This document shows positions 1 through 8,536 of a stretch of 64,000 nucleotides of DNA, one piece after another. Both the position numbers and the translations under genes were made by a program. How positions within the stretch are numbered: position 1 is the first letter of the stretch; every line of letters begins with the position of its first letter. The DNA is from JAVJSD01 sp040219575 (GTDB lineage Bacteria > Planctomycetota > Planctomycetia > Pirellulales > Pirellulaceae), in the NCBI GenBank assembly GCA_040219575.1, contig JAVJSD010000101.1, forward strand, positions 1 through 64,000, read 5' to 3'. Below the pieces are notes generated by a model. The model was not told the origin of the DNA. It ran no database searches and was given only the letters and a program-made list of their open reading frames with translations.

Positions 1-683
1 GGCTGCAGACGTTGAGAAGTTCGATGTCGCTCTCTCCAGCCAAGGGGCCAACCGTTTCATTGGTGTGGAATTGACGCCCCTCTTCAGCAATGGATGGGCC
101 CGTCTTGCTGCTTCGTGCTCTTCGTGATCTTCGTGGTGTCACCCGCCGGCAAGCGCCTGATTGCCGGCCGTCGACGGAGGCCGACGCGATGGGAAACACG
201 AAGCTCGCGAAGAGCACGAAGGAAAGAAGGATCGGGCTGGTCAACGGGGCCGCTGGTCAAAGGGGCCATGCGCTGGTCAACGGGCCAGGCATCTCCGCGG
301 TGGCGTCCGCTTTCCCCTCGGCCGAGTTGGCGCGCTCCGGTTGCGCGACACTTCCCTCTGTGTCCCCTGTGTTCCTTGTGGTTTCCCCCCTGTTGCCGGC
401 GGTGGACGGAAGGTTTCTACCACAGAGGGCACAGAGGAAGAGCCAAAGCGAAAGGCCAAAGGACCAACCGTCTCTCTGGGGTGGGATTAACGCCCCTCTT
501 CGGCAATGGCTGGCCCAACTGGCATCTCGTTCTGTCGGCGACTGGGACGGTGGCAGCGTCGGCAGCGGTGGCGGAGGCTCGGGATGGTTGATCCACCGCG
601 GCGGAAGTTCCTAGTCCTTGCTTGCGAAACCTCCTATAACCAAACTGTGAAGTCGTACGTCACCGTCAATGCGAGGAAGAACG
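1..683. other. Gene-free stretch packed with dispersed repeats
   Basis: No open frame here looks like a protein; the frames are arginine- and proline-rich artefacts of GC-rich repeats. A roughly 60-bp repeat occurs at 48-109 and again at about 464-520, with a third relative at 1371-1432; its common core is GACGCCCCTCTTC followed by GCAATGG. Two imperfect inverted pairs lie between: a CTTCGTGCTCTTCGTG type arm at 112-139 facing a complementary arm at 198-222, and a CTCTGTGTCCCCTGTG type arm at 354-387 facing ACCACAGAGGGCACAGAGG at 419-437. Purine- and pyrimidine-biased arms of this kind are common between planctomycete genes. The first 40 bases could hold the tail of a gene outside the window, but nothing shows it. 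Confidence 0.6.
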
Positions 684-1295
684 ATGCGATTTGTCTGTTT
701 GTGGGCGCTGCTGTACGTGTCCCTGGTCTCGTTTCCCGTCGCGGCCTCGGAGCGGGACGCCCAGGTGCTCGTCAAGCGAGTCGTCGGCGCCGCCGGCGGT
801 GCGGACAAGCTGCTCAAGCTGTTTCGCATCGAGGAGCGGCTCACGGTTGGTTCCGCCCCGAAAGAGGATGGAAAAATCCGCGTGTCGGTGCTGGAGCCGC
901 CGGAATACTGGTGGCTGGGGAAGCGGCAACGAGATGCCGAGGAGCCGGCAAGGTACCTGGCCTGGGCGTGGACGCTCGGGGCGCTGACGGACCCGGACTC
1001 CCAAATCGCGGTGCTCCCGGAGATGGAGGAGGCCGGCAAACCAGCGTTCGGCCTGCGGGTAAGCGGAACGATCAGCCCGCCGATGGATCTCTACTTCGAC
1101 AAGAACGAAAGCCGGCTGGTCCGCATCGACTGGAAGTCGAGCATTCACCGCGTCAGCGATTGGAAACAGCATGACGGCGTCCGTTATCCCGCGAAGTGCG
1201 TCGGCTATAAGAAGAAGAACAACCAGCCCTGGTACTTCAGTGAAATCGTCGAACTAAGACGACTCACGGAGTTGCCTGAGGGGCTCAAGCGCTGA
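684..1295 (+). CDS. Small exported protein of unknown function
   Basis: A 203-residue protein with a short signal peptide: a charged start (MRFV), a hydrophobic core to about residue 18, and an Ala-rich cleavage site near VAAS. The ATG at 684 is preferred to the in-frame ATG at 669 because GAGGAAGA at 673-680 lies just upstream of it. The mature part has no catalytic motif I know. Its pattern of paired beta-strand-like segments and its ending (SDWK..DGVRYP, then ..PWYFSEIVELRRLTELPEGL) resemble exported planctomycete proteins with an outer-membrane-lipoprotein-sorting-like fold; that is family recall, not proof. It stands alone between repeat-rich spacers. Confidence 0.7.
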   Translation: MRFVCLWALLYVSLVSFPVAASERDAQVLVKRVVGAAGGADKLLKLFRIEERLTVGSAPKEDGKIRVSVLEPPEYWWLGKRQRDAEEPARYLAWAWTLGALTDPDSQIAVLPEMEEAGKPAFGLRVSGTISPPMDLYFDKNESRLVRIDWKSSIHRVSDWKQHDGVRYPAKCVGYKKKNNQPWYFSEIVELRRLTELPEGLKR

Positions 1296-1675
1296 AGCCT
1301 GGCGACGCGTCGCCCCCGACCGCCGCAACCCCAGGTCAATCGGCGCAGCCAAAGCGGCGCAGCCAAAGTGCCAACCATCTCCAGGGAGTGGAATCGACGC
1401 CCCTCTTCCGTAATGGCTGGCCCCGTCTTGCTTCTGGCCCCGTCTTGCTTCGCTTCGACTCGCCCTTGCTGGCGCAACGGGCTCGCCTTGTTCGCCTGAG
1501 CCCGTTGCGCCAGCAAGGCCCGGTCCGGCAGCCCCTTCTCGCCGTCGTCGCCGAGACAGAAGCATTCGCTTGCGACGGCGCGACGTGGGTCCTATGATGA
1601 ATCTCGCTTTTCCGTCGCCGTGCGAAGCAGGTCTGCTTCCCCTTCCAAACACGACGTGTCATCGGGGCGATCGCA
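1296..1675. other. Repeat-rich spacer
   Basis: No gene seen. The spacer holds a third copy of the 60-bp repeat of the window start (1371-1432), a short duplication of GGCCCCGTCTTGCTTC (about 1421-1450), and the long hairpin annotated separately at 1464-1518. Confidence 0.6.
1464..1518. repeat. Long perfect hairpin, dispersed repeat (copy 1)
   Basis: Two perfectly complementary 21-base arms (1464-1484 and 1498-1518) surround a 13-base loop. The arm begins CCTTGCTGGCGCAACGGG. The same arms recur at 32307-32378, so this is a mobile or dispersed repeat rather than a one-off terminator. It lies about 160 bases upstream of the lipoprotein gene and has no T-run after it. Confidence 0.85.
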
Positions 1676-4600
1676 ATGCGTTTGAAAACGATTTCTCTGC
1701 TATTGCTGTCGGCATCGCTCGCTGCATTGCCAGGATGCGGTGGTTTCGGCGCCAGCCCTACCGCGGGCGAACCGGTCTCCCTCGAGAAGTTCGCCGGCGG
1801 CAGCAAGCTGACGTACGTCATCGAGTTGGAAAGCGATCGCGAGATGCACTTCCGCGGAAGCACCAGCCAGGTGCACTCCACAAACCTCGTCGAGTTGACG
1901 CTCGAGGGGCGAGAAGATTCGCTCGAAGTCGGCCTCAACCGCTTCGAAGCAACGATGGGGGCCGGGTCGCGGCAGTCGCTGGTCATCAAACTCGACTCGA
2001 AGGAGATCACGGGGCAGGTTGAAGGCGATTCGTTGGCGAGCGCCACGAAGGCGGCCGATGCGGAATTGGAGGCCCTGCGCAGACGGTTGGTCGCGGGCAG
2101 AATCGCCGGCATGCAGTTGGACGAGAAGGCGCAGCGAGTTCGCATCGAACGTTTCACGCCGCCGGAAACCGATGTGCTGATTTCGCCCGGGATGCTCGAC
2201 TACGTCGTTCTCTTCCTCGCGCCCCAGGAAATCACTCGACGGACCTGGACCAGGACCTGCTATTTCCCGCTGGTGGGCGACGTCTCGGCGCAGGGAGAAC
2301 TCACCTACCGCGTGAACGAAGACGACTGGCAACGCCGCAACGAAAAGTGGGTGTGGAGGGTGCACGTCGAAGGGAAGCTCAGCGCCGATGGGATGCATAC
2401 GGCGACCTCGCCCGAGTCGTTTCCCAACGCCAAGTCCAGCAAGCCCACCCAACAAAGGCTGTACCTGAGCGATTCGGAGTATCGCTTCAGCGGCGAGTTG
2501 CTCTATAGCCGGCTGTCGGGCCAGTTCAACTCAGGCGACGTCCAGGTCGAGTTCCAGCAAACCGCCCATGTCGGCGCCGACAAGGCCATTCTCACCGGCT
2601 CCCAGACCATCCGTCTCAAACCGGTGACGGCCGATCCGCCGCTCCCGCTTCCCACCCTGGATCGTCAACTCGACAAGAGCGCGCACGAGGTCGTGGTGCT
2701 GGAGAATGCGACTCGACCCTTGATCCTGGACGCCAAGAAAACGCGCTATCGGCGCGAAACGGGAATCATCGGCGCCGATTGGCGCGTCGAACTCGATCTG
2801 ACGTTTCCCGAGGGAATTGCCGGTGCACTGAAGTCAAAGGATGGAGAGACGCTCTACGTGCTGGCGCCGAGTGGAAAACTTCTCCGCATCGGCCTGCACG
2901 ATTTTGAACTGCAGCGGTCGGTCGATCTGAAGACCAAGTGTCAGGCGATCGTACGCAGCGGAGACTACCTGGTGGTGTGTTGCCCCGAGGTCGAGCGTCT
3001 GGTGGTGCTCGATGCCGACCTTGCTTTGCAAAAGGTCTGGAAGGCGGCGCCTGGCGATTCGCTGCGTGGTTGCCCGACGCTGCCCTGGGTGGTGGTCGGG
3101 GACAGCGAACGCCGCTTCGTGCGGATCGTCGACATCGAGCGTGGCGAGATCCGCTATCAACTAAGCGGGGAAAACCTGCGGCGAATCTCGGTCGCAACGG
3201 AGGGACGAGTTCGTCGGCCGCCCCCGTCAAATCTGGCTTGCGGCGGCTTTTCACCCGACGGGCAGCATCTCGTTGTGGTGGGAGACACGTTCCACCGGCT
3301 GAAATCGAGGGACGGCGCCCTGTACTACGAGGAAGACGGGACGACGGCGGACTGCGACGGCCAAACCCTGGGATTCACCGACGATGGCCGCGTGGCGGTG
3401 CGCTGCACGGCCCCCAAAACCAAGCCGGGCCCCGTGCTCGTCGCCGGACAGGCAGTGCAGCTCTTTCGCCTCGCGGAGTTTGAAGTCGCCCCCCTGACCT
3501 ACGCGACGGCGTCCACCGGTGCGTTGCAGTTTCGTGGTGACGAGTTGCTCGTCGCCAGTGAAACAGGGATGCGACTTCTTTCTCCGGCCGGCCGGAGCCG
3601 ATCTTCTTCCTCCCGACGTTTGTCAGCTTGGGGGGAGGAACGCCACGACATGGCCGCGCCGGTTTCCGAACTGCTGGCAGCCGTCCCCGTTGAGGCGGCA
3701 TTTCTCTGTCTGGGGCGGACCACCTCCGCCTATTTTTCCGTCGGCCACGGCATCTCCTCCAACTTGCGGCGCGCGGACGGCAAGTTTCGGTTGACGCCGG
3801 TCGAGTACGAAGTGGAGGAACTCGACCTGGCGGCGGAGGTCGATCCCCAGTTGTCGCAGTATCCTACGTTGAAACTGCCGGAGCGAATCTCGGCGTTGTT
3901 CGGCCGCGCGATTGGCCGCGTCGCCTGGTCGCCTTCCGGGCGCGAGTTCTTCCTGCTGCTGCAAGACGGTTCCGTGCTGCGGATCGACGCCAACGCCCGC
4001 CGCTGCACGCATCGCTTGCGGATCATGAACGAGCGGTATCGCAAACAAGAAGTCCTGCTCCGAATGTCGGCCTGCCAGGCGGGGCTCGTGGTCAGTGACA
4101 GCGGCGGCGGCCGTCAATACGTGCTCGACTTCGGCTCCCTGGCTTGCCGCGGCCGGATCGACCTTCAGTTCGGCAGCCCCTTCGTCGGCAAGACGACGGA
4201 CCCAACGGGCGTCGCCGTCTCTCGCGACAGGCAATCGTATTACCTGCTCAACTTGCAGCAGAACACCTTTCGCCGCATCTTTCCCGAGGATATCGCCGGG
4301 ATCGACGACAGCGTGCTGCAGGAGCTTCCGAAGGAGTTGGACGATATCGGTACGAAACCAGGAGATCCAATCGCCTTTGATTCCGAAGGGAAGCATCTCT
4401 TGCTCGAATTGAATCATCTGCGGTGCGTGTTTCGCACCGAAGATAGCTGGAGTTTTGGGCACGTCCTGAACCTGCGGAAACGCTACTACGACTCCCTGTT
4501 GCCCAACAACTCGATGGTGCTGAAGGGATCGAAACAAAACCCCGGCGCGTGCTATTTCGACTGGACGCGCCCCGACGGCGACCAGAACGTGCACATGCTG

Positions 4601-4849
4601 CCCAAGGCGGGACAGTACCCTTGCCTGGGCTGCGACGCCAAGGGAGAGCGATTCTACCTCTCCAACCAGCCGCTCCGGACGATTCAGGTCTGCAACGCCG
4701 GAGGCGAACTCATCGGCGAACACCCGGAAGCTTATACGGGGAAGTATGGCGAGGGCGTGTACCAGATGTTCAGCCACCCCGCCCGCCAGGACATGCTCAT
4801 GCAGCTCTTCAGCGAACAGGCCATCGGCTGGTTCACGCCCGAGAAATAG
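1676..4849 (+). CDS. Large lipoprotein with beta-propeller-like repeats, unknown function
   Basis: A 1057-residue protein that starts with a lipoprotein signal: MRLKT, a Leu/Ala core and the lipobox LPGC with Cys21 as the lipidated residue. So it should be anchored on the outer face of the cytoplasmic membrane or on an outer membrane. Residues about 40-330 look like an all-beta region. From about residue 370 on there are repeated blocks of the type 'DG..LYVL...G.L.RI' and 'RFVRIVDIERGEIRYQL', which suggest a WD40/YVTN-like propeller. No catalytic motif was recognised. It resembles the large, poorly characterised exported propeller proteins of planctomycetes. Function unknown; a scaffold or binding role is only a guess. 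Confidence 0.8.
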   Translation: MRLKTISLLLLSASLAALPGCGGFGASPTAGEPVSLEKFAGGSKLTYVIELESDREMHFRGSTSQVHSTNLVELTLEGREDSLEVGLNRFEATMGAGSRQSLVIKLDSKEITGQVEGDSLASATKAADAELEALRRRLVAGRIAGMQLDEKAQRVRIERFTPPETDVLISPGMLDYVVLFLAPQEITRRTWTRTCYFPLVGDVSAQGELTYRVNEDDWQRRNEKWVWRVHVEGKLSADGMHTATSPESFPNAKSSKPTQQRLYLSDSEYRFSGELLYSRLSGQFNSGDVQVEFQQTAHVGADKAILTGSQTIRLKPVTADPPLPLPTLDRQLDKSAHEVVVLENATRPLILDAKKTRYRRETGIIGADWRVELDLTFPEGIAGALKSKDGETLYVLAPSGKLLRIGLHDFELQRSVDLKTKCQAIVRSGDYLVVCCPEVERLVVLDADLALQKVWKAAPGDSLRGCPTLPWVVVGDSERRFVRIVDIERGEIRYQLSGENLRRISVATEGRVRRPPPSNLACGGFSPDGQHLVVVGDTFHRLKSRDGALYYEEDGTTADCDGQTLGFTDDGRVAVRCTAPKTKPGPVLVAGQAVQLFRLAEFEVAPLTYATASTGALQFRGDELLVASETGMRLLSPAGRSRSSSSRRLSAWGEERHDMAAPVSELLAAVPVEAAFLCLGRTTSAYFSVGHGISSNLRRADGKFRLTPVEYEVEELDLAAEVDPQLSQYPTLKLPERISALFGRAIGRVAWSPSGREFFLLLQDGSVLRIDANARRCTHRLRIMNERYRKQEVLLRMSACQAGLVVSDSGGGRQYVLDFGSLACRGRIDLQFGSPFVGKTTDPTGVAVSRDRQSYYLLNLQQNTFRRIFPEDIAGIDDSVLQELPKELDDIGTKPGDPIAFDSEGKHLLLELNHLRCVFRTEDSWSFGHVLNLRKRYYDSLLPNNSMVLKGSKQNPGACYFDWTRPDGDQNVHMLPKAGQYPCLGCDAKGERFYLSNQPLRTIQVCNAGGELIGEHPEAYTGKYGEGVYQMFSHPARQDMLMQLFSEQAIGWFTPEK

Positions 4850-5110
4850 TCGCTCGACGCCGACGAGCCAATCTGCGAGGCCGCCGCGAAGTGAGTTTCT
4901 GGCGGCGAGCAAGCAATACGAACACTGCAGCCTCCGTCTCTTGACGAAGCAGTGGGAGAATTGACGACAGCGCCGGCGGCTCGTGGATGCGGAGCGGGAA
5001 CGCGCGTCAGGTGGTATACTCGACTGGAGGCGGGCTTGTGTCGAGGTACCGCGGCGTTCCCGATTCGATTCCAAACATCGCGGTTCCTATTCAGAACGCC
5101 AGGTCGCCCG

Positions 5111-5899
5111 ATGGCAAGACGCAAGATTCGCGGCGCGCGGGCGATCGTGACGGGAGCCTCGAGCGGCATCGGTCAGGCGCTGGCGCGGGAGCTGGCGCGG
5201 CGGGGTGCGGAACTTTTGGTGACCGCCCGACGTGAGTCGCTTCTTCGCGATCTCGTCGAGCAGCTCGCGCCGTTGGGCGGCGATCCGCAGTTCCTGGCCG
5301 GCGACATCACCGACGCCCAGCATCGCGAGCGACTGCGCCAGGCGGCCGAGGCCCGCTGGGGCGGTCTCGACCTGCTGGTGAACAACGCCGGCAGCGGCGC
5401 GTACGGTCCCTTCGCCGACGCCGATCCGCAGCGGCTGCGGCAGGTGATGGAGGTGAATCTGTTCGCTCCGGCCGAATTGACGCGGATCTGCCTGCCTCTG
5501 CTGGAGCGAGGAACCCGGCCGATGCTGGTGAACGTCGGCAGCGTGCTGGGGCATCGGGCGGCGCCGGGCAAGAGCGAGTACTGCGCCAGCAAGTTCGCCC
5601 TGCACGGGCTGAGCGACGCCCTGCGGGCCGAGCTGGCGCCGCGCGGCATCGAGGTGCTGTTGGTCAGTCCCAGCACCACCGACACCGAGTTCTTCGACAA
5701 GGTGGGCGCCGGCGATCCCTCGGCGAAGAAACGCCGCAAAGCGAGTCCCGAAGCCGTCGCGCGGCACGCGGTTCGCGCCATCCAGCGCGGCGGCCACGAG
5801 ATCATCCTCAGCCCCGGCGGCAAGCTGCTGGTCTGGCTCGACCGTTTGACGCCGACGGTGGCCGACTGGCTGATGGCCCGGTTCGGCCGAAGCGAATGA
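5111..5899 (+). CDS. Short-chain dehydrogenase/reductase
   Basis: A 262-residue classical SDR, a cytoplasmic NAD(P)-dependent oxidoreductase. Visible are the cofactor motif TGASSGIG (residues 14-21), NNAG (91-94), catalytic Ser144 in NVGSV, and Tyr157/Lys161 in the YCASK motif. Arg39-Arg41 after the second beta strand (TARRES) favour NADP(H). An upstream in-frame GTG at 4952 would add 53 residues, but that part is low-complexity and does not match the family, so the ATG at 5111 directly before MARRK is chosen. C-terminal residues are typical of SDRs of the DltE/YqjQ type that act on lipids or ketones, but the substrate cannot be read from sequence. It appears monocistronic, and its 3' end faces the S9 peptidase gene across a repeat block. 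Confidence 0.9.
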   Translation: MARRKIRGARAIVTGASSGIGQALARELARRGAELLVTARRESLLRDLVEQLAPLGGDPQFLAGDITDAQHRERLRQAAEARWGGLDLLVNNAGSGAYGPFADADPQRLRQVMEVNLFAPAELTRICLPLLERGTRPMLVNVGSVLGHRAAPGKSEYCASKFALHGLSDALRAELAPRGIEVLLVSPSTTDTEFFDKVGAGDPSAKKRRKASPEAVARHAVRAIQRGGHEIILSPGGKLLVWLDRLTPTVADWLMARFGRSE

Positions 5900-6222
5900 C
5901 AGTCGGTGCGTGGATGGTCTTTCATCGCCGCGTCGCTCGGGCTCGACAGACGCCGCCGAAATGCGCGGGGATCAACCCGCGGCTCCCACCGCTTTCAGCC
6001 ACTCACCAAACCACGACGACAAGTCGTCGGCTTGGAATGCGGAGGGGCGTGGCCTTCACCTACTCACCACACCACGACGGCAAAGCCGTCGGCTTGGAGT
6101 GCGGAGGGGCGTCGCCTCCACCACTCACCTCTCACCTCTCACCTCTCACCTCTCACCACTCACCACTCACCACTCACCCCGACGGCAAAGCCGTCGGCTT
6201 GGAGCGAATTCGCACTCACCGA
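5900..6222. other. Convergent spacer filled by palindromic repeats
   Basis: Between the 3' ends of the SDR and the S9 peptidase genes there is no gene. The spacer is made of three palindrome units and short GTGAGG-type heptamer arrays (read here as TCACCTC, 6121-6180). See the repeat entry at 6014-6195. Confidence 0.75.
6014..6195. repeat. Dispersed palindrome CGACGAC-AA-GTCGTCG with heptamer array
   Basis: A perfect palindrome CGACGACAAGTCGTCG lies at 6014-6029. Two close variants, GACGGCAAAGCCGTC, lie at 6076-6090 and 6181-6195. All three are followed by GGCTTGGA. They are joined by arrays of CTCACCT-like heptamers. The same unit occurs at 16636-16651, 16731-16746 and 22315-22330, always in gene-free DNA at gene 3' ends. 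The arrangement resembles REP-type elements; whether it also ends transcription is inference. Confidence 0.85.
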
Positions 6223-8271
6223 TTACTTCCGGTGCATCTCGAACCACTTCAGCACGTACGCCGCCTTGGCGATCAGCCGGCTCGGCCGCGAGGCGATGCC
6301 GTGCGAGGAGTCGGGCACCCGGACGAGCATCGTGTCGACCTTGCGTAGCTTGAGCGCCTGGTACAACTGCTCCGATTCGGAGATCGGCGTGCGGTAGTCG
6401 GCCTCGCCGGTCATCAGCATCGTGGGCGTGGTGATGTTTCCGGCCTGCGAGATCGGCGAGCGATTCAAGTAATGCTCGGCGTGATCCCAGGGATGGCCGG
6501 GGAACCAGTAGTCGGCGAAGAAGTTGTAGGCGTCGGAGGTGAGCACGAAGCTGTACCAGTTGATGACCGGCTTGCAAACCACCGCCGCGCGGAAGCGTTG
6601 CGTGCGCCCGATGATCCAGGCCGACAGAATGCCGCCGCCGCTGCCGCCGGTGACATAGAGTTGGTCGGGGTCGATGTACGACTCCGCCGCGAGCGCATCG
6701 ACGGCCGACATCAGGTCGTCGTAGTCGTGCCCGGGATAGGCGTGTTGAATCAGGCTGGCGAACTCCTGCCCGTAGCCGGTGCTGCCGCGCGGGTTGACAT
6801 ACAGCACCACGTAGCCGGCCGCCGCGTAGAGTTGAATCTCGGCGCTGAAGCGCGGTCCGTAGTTGGCGTACGGCCCGCCGTGAATTTCCAGGATCAGCGG
6901 GTATTTCTTCGCCGGGTCGAAGCCGGGCGGCTTAACGACCCAGGCTTGAATCTGGCGGTCGTCGTGCGACGAACGGATCTCGATCTCCTGCACTTCGCCA
7001 AGCGTTTTGTGATCGAGCAGGTTGGCGTTCAGATTCGTCAATCGCTTGGGCTGCTCTTGGCCCTTGCCGACGACCGCCAGGTCGGCTGGCCGCTCGGGGC
7101 TGGTCTGCGTGAAGGCGACGACTCCGCCCGCCGTGGAGAACGAGCCGCTGGCGTAGGGGCGTCCGTAAGTCACGCCGCCGACGTCCTCGGCGACTTGCCG
7201 CACCTGCCCGCCGTCCTTGGAGACGAATCCGACCCGGGTCGTGCCGCGGTCGTCGTACTGCACGTACAGTCCGGCGCCGTCGTCGGCCCATTGCACGTCG
7301 TCGATCGAGCGATCGAAGTCGGGGGTCAGCACGCGGCGGTCGCCGCCGTTTCGATCGACGACGTACAGCCGCGTCAGATGATGTCCGAGCCGGTGATCGT
7401 CGAAGCCGAGGTAAGCGATCGACTTGCCGTCGGGAGAGACGGCGGGGCTGTGGTCGGCGCCGCGGCGATCGGTCAGCTCGCGCACCTTGCCGCCGTCGAG
7501 CGGCACTTCGTAGAGTTCCGACTCGACGGGTTCGTACTCCCACGTGTGGTGGCGATTGGCCGAGCAGATCAAACGCTTCGCATCGCTCGACCAGGCGAGG
7601 CGGCCGCGATGATGGAATTCGCCGTGCGTCAACTGCCGGGGCGAACCGCCGTCGGCCGGCACAACGAACAGATGCGCGTAGCCGTCTTCCAGGTAGCCTT
7701 CGCCGTCGTAGCGGTAACGCAACTTGTCGATCGTCTTGAACGGTTCGGCCCACTTCGCCCCCTCGGGCTTCTCCGGCATTTCGATGAGCGGCTTTTTGTT
7801 TTCGCTGACCAACATTGAAAACGCGATCTTCTTCCCATCAGGCGACCAGGCCAGGCTGCTGGGCGACTCGGTGAGGTTGCTGATGGGCGAGGACTGCCCG
7901 GTGTCCATCCAGCGGACGAACAACTGGGTGCGGCCCTCGGACTGGGAGAGGAACAGCAAACGGTCGCCCGAGGGCGACCAGCGGGGCGACGACGCGTCGG
8001 CTTCGCCGTCGGTCAGTGGGCGTTGTTGGCCAGTGGCAAGATCGACCAGCCACAAGTGCGTGCGGACGCGATCGGTCATGACGTCCATCGCGTTGCGGAC
8101 ATAGACGACGCTCTCGCCGCCGGGGTGGACTTGCGGATCGGCGGCGAATTCGAGTTGAAACACGTCCGCCGGCTGGAACAGTTTGTCGCCGCTGGGCGGC
8201 GCGGCGGTAGCCAGCGGGGCAATAAGCAAGGCGGTGAGCAGGATGGCCGGCGAAGTCGGTGGTCGGAGCAT
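6223..8271 (-). CDS. S9-family prolyl oligopeptidase-type peptidase
   Basis: A 682-residue exported serine peptidase of the acylaminoacyl-peptidase/dipeptidyl-peptidase type, which would trim peptides outside the cytoplasm. The chosen ATG gives a clear signal peptide (MLRPPTS, hydrophobic core, ATAAPP); upstream in-frame residues do not resemble the family. Residues about 40-390 form the N-terminal propeller with TolB-like repeats (SPRWSPSGDRLLF, LAWSPDGKKIAF, HSPAVSPDGKSIAYL). The C-terminal alpha/beta hydrolase has nucleophile Ser544 in GGSGGG, Asp625 in GEADYRTP and His657 in DSSHGI. Its length fits the family. It is divergent from the flippase gene, with 265 bases between them, and convergent with the SDR gene. 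Confidence 0.93.
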   Translation of the reverse strand: MLRPPTSPAILLTALLIAPLATAAPPSGDKLFQPADVFQLEFAADPQVHPGGESVVYVRNAMDVMTDRVRTHLWLVDLATGQQRPLTDGEADASSPRWSPSGDRLLFLSQSEGRTQLFVRWMDTGQSSPISNLTESPSSLAWSPDGKKIAFSMLVSENKKPLIEMPEKPEGAKWAEPFKTIDKLRYRYDGEGYLEDGYAHLFVVPADGGSPRQLTHGEFHHRGRLAWSSDAKRLICSANRHHTWEYEPVESELYEVPLDGGKVRELTDRRGADHSPAVSPDGKSIAYLGFDDHRLGHHLTRLYVVDRNGGDRRVLTPDFDRSIDDVQWADDGAGLYVQYDDRGTTRVGFVSKDGGQVRQVAEDVGGVTYGRPYASGSFSTAGGVVAFTQTSPERPADLAVVGKGQEQPKRLTNLNANLLDHKTLGEVQEIEIRSSHDDRQIQAWVVKPPGFDPAKKYPLILEIHGGPYANYGPRFSAEIQLYAAAGYVVLYVNPRGSTGYGQEFASLIQHAYPGHDYDDLMSAVDALAAESYIDPDQLYVTGGSGGGILSAWIIGRTQRFRAAVVCKPVINWYSFVLTSDAYNFFADYWFPGHPWDHAEHYLNRSPISQAGNITTPTMLMTGEADYRTPISESEQLYQALKLRKVDTMLVRVPDSSHGIASRPSRLIAKAAYVLKWFEMHRK

Positions 8272-8536
8272 GGTGCGGCATCTCGTGGGAGTTTCGGCGG
8301 GAACACGAGCAAGGTGTATTCTCGGAGCATAACCGAGGGCGGCCGCCGTCTCCACGTTTGCGTCCTGCATGGGTGGGATTCTGTCGTCTGGAACGGTTCT
8401 GCGAGGACTGGAGGTCGCCGGCGGATGGCGTTCGTTGACACGCTTTCTCGGGCAATCAGACTGAGAGTTGGAGCATCGTCGGCGCGGAGGCTCTTTCCAC
8501 GCGCCTTCTTCCGTTTCGCATCGCCCGCCGGTTCGC

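Noticed and set aside
4961..5020. TTGACG with TATACT as promoter of the SDR gene
   Set aside because: The two hexamers are 48 bases apart, far from the 16-19 needed.
6121..6180. CRISPR-like array of short direct repeats
   Set aside because: The CTCACCT heptamers have no spacers and belong to the palindrome repeat block; no cas genes are near.
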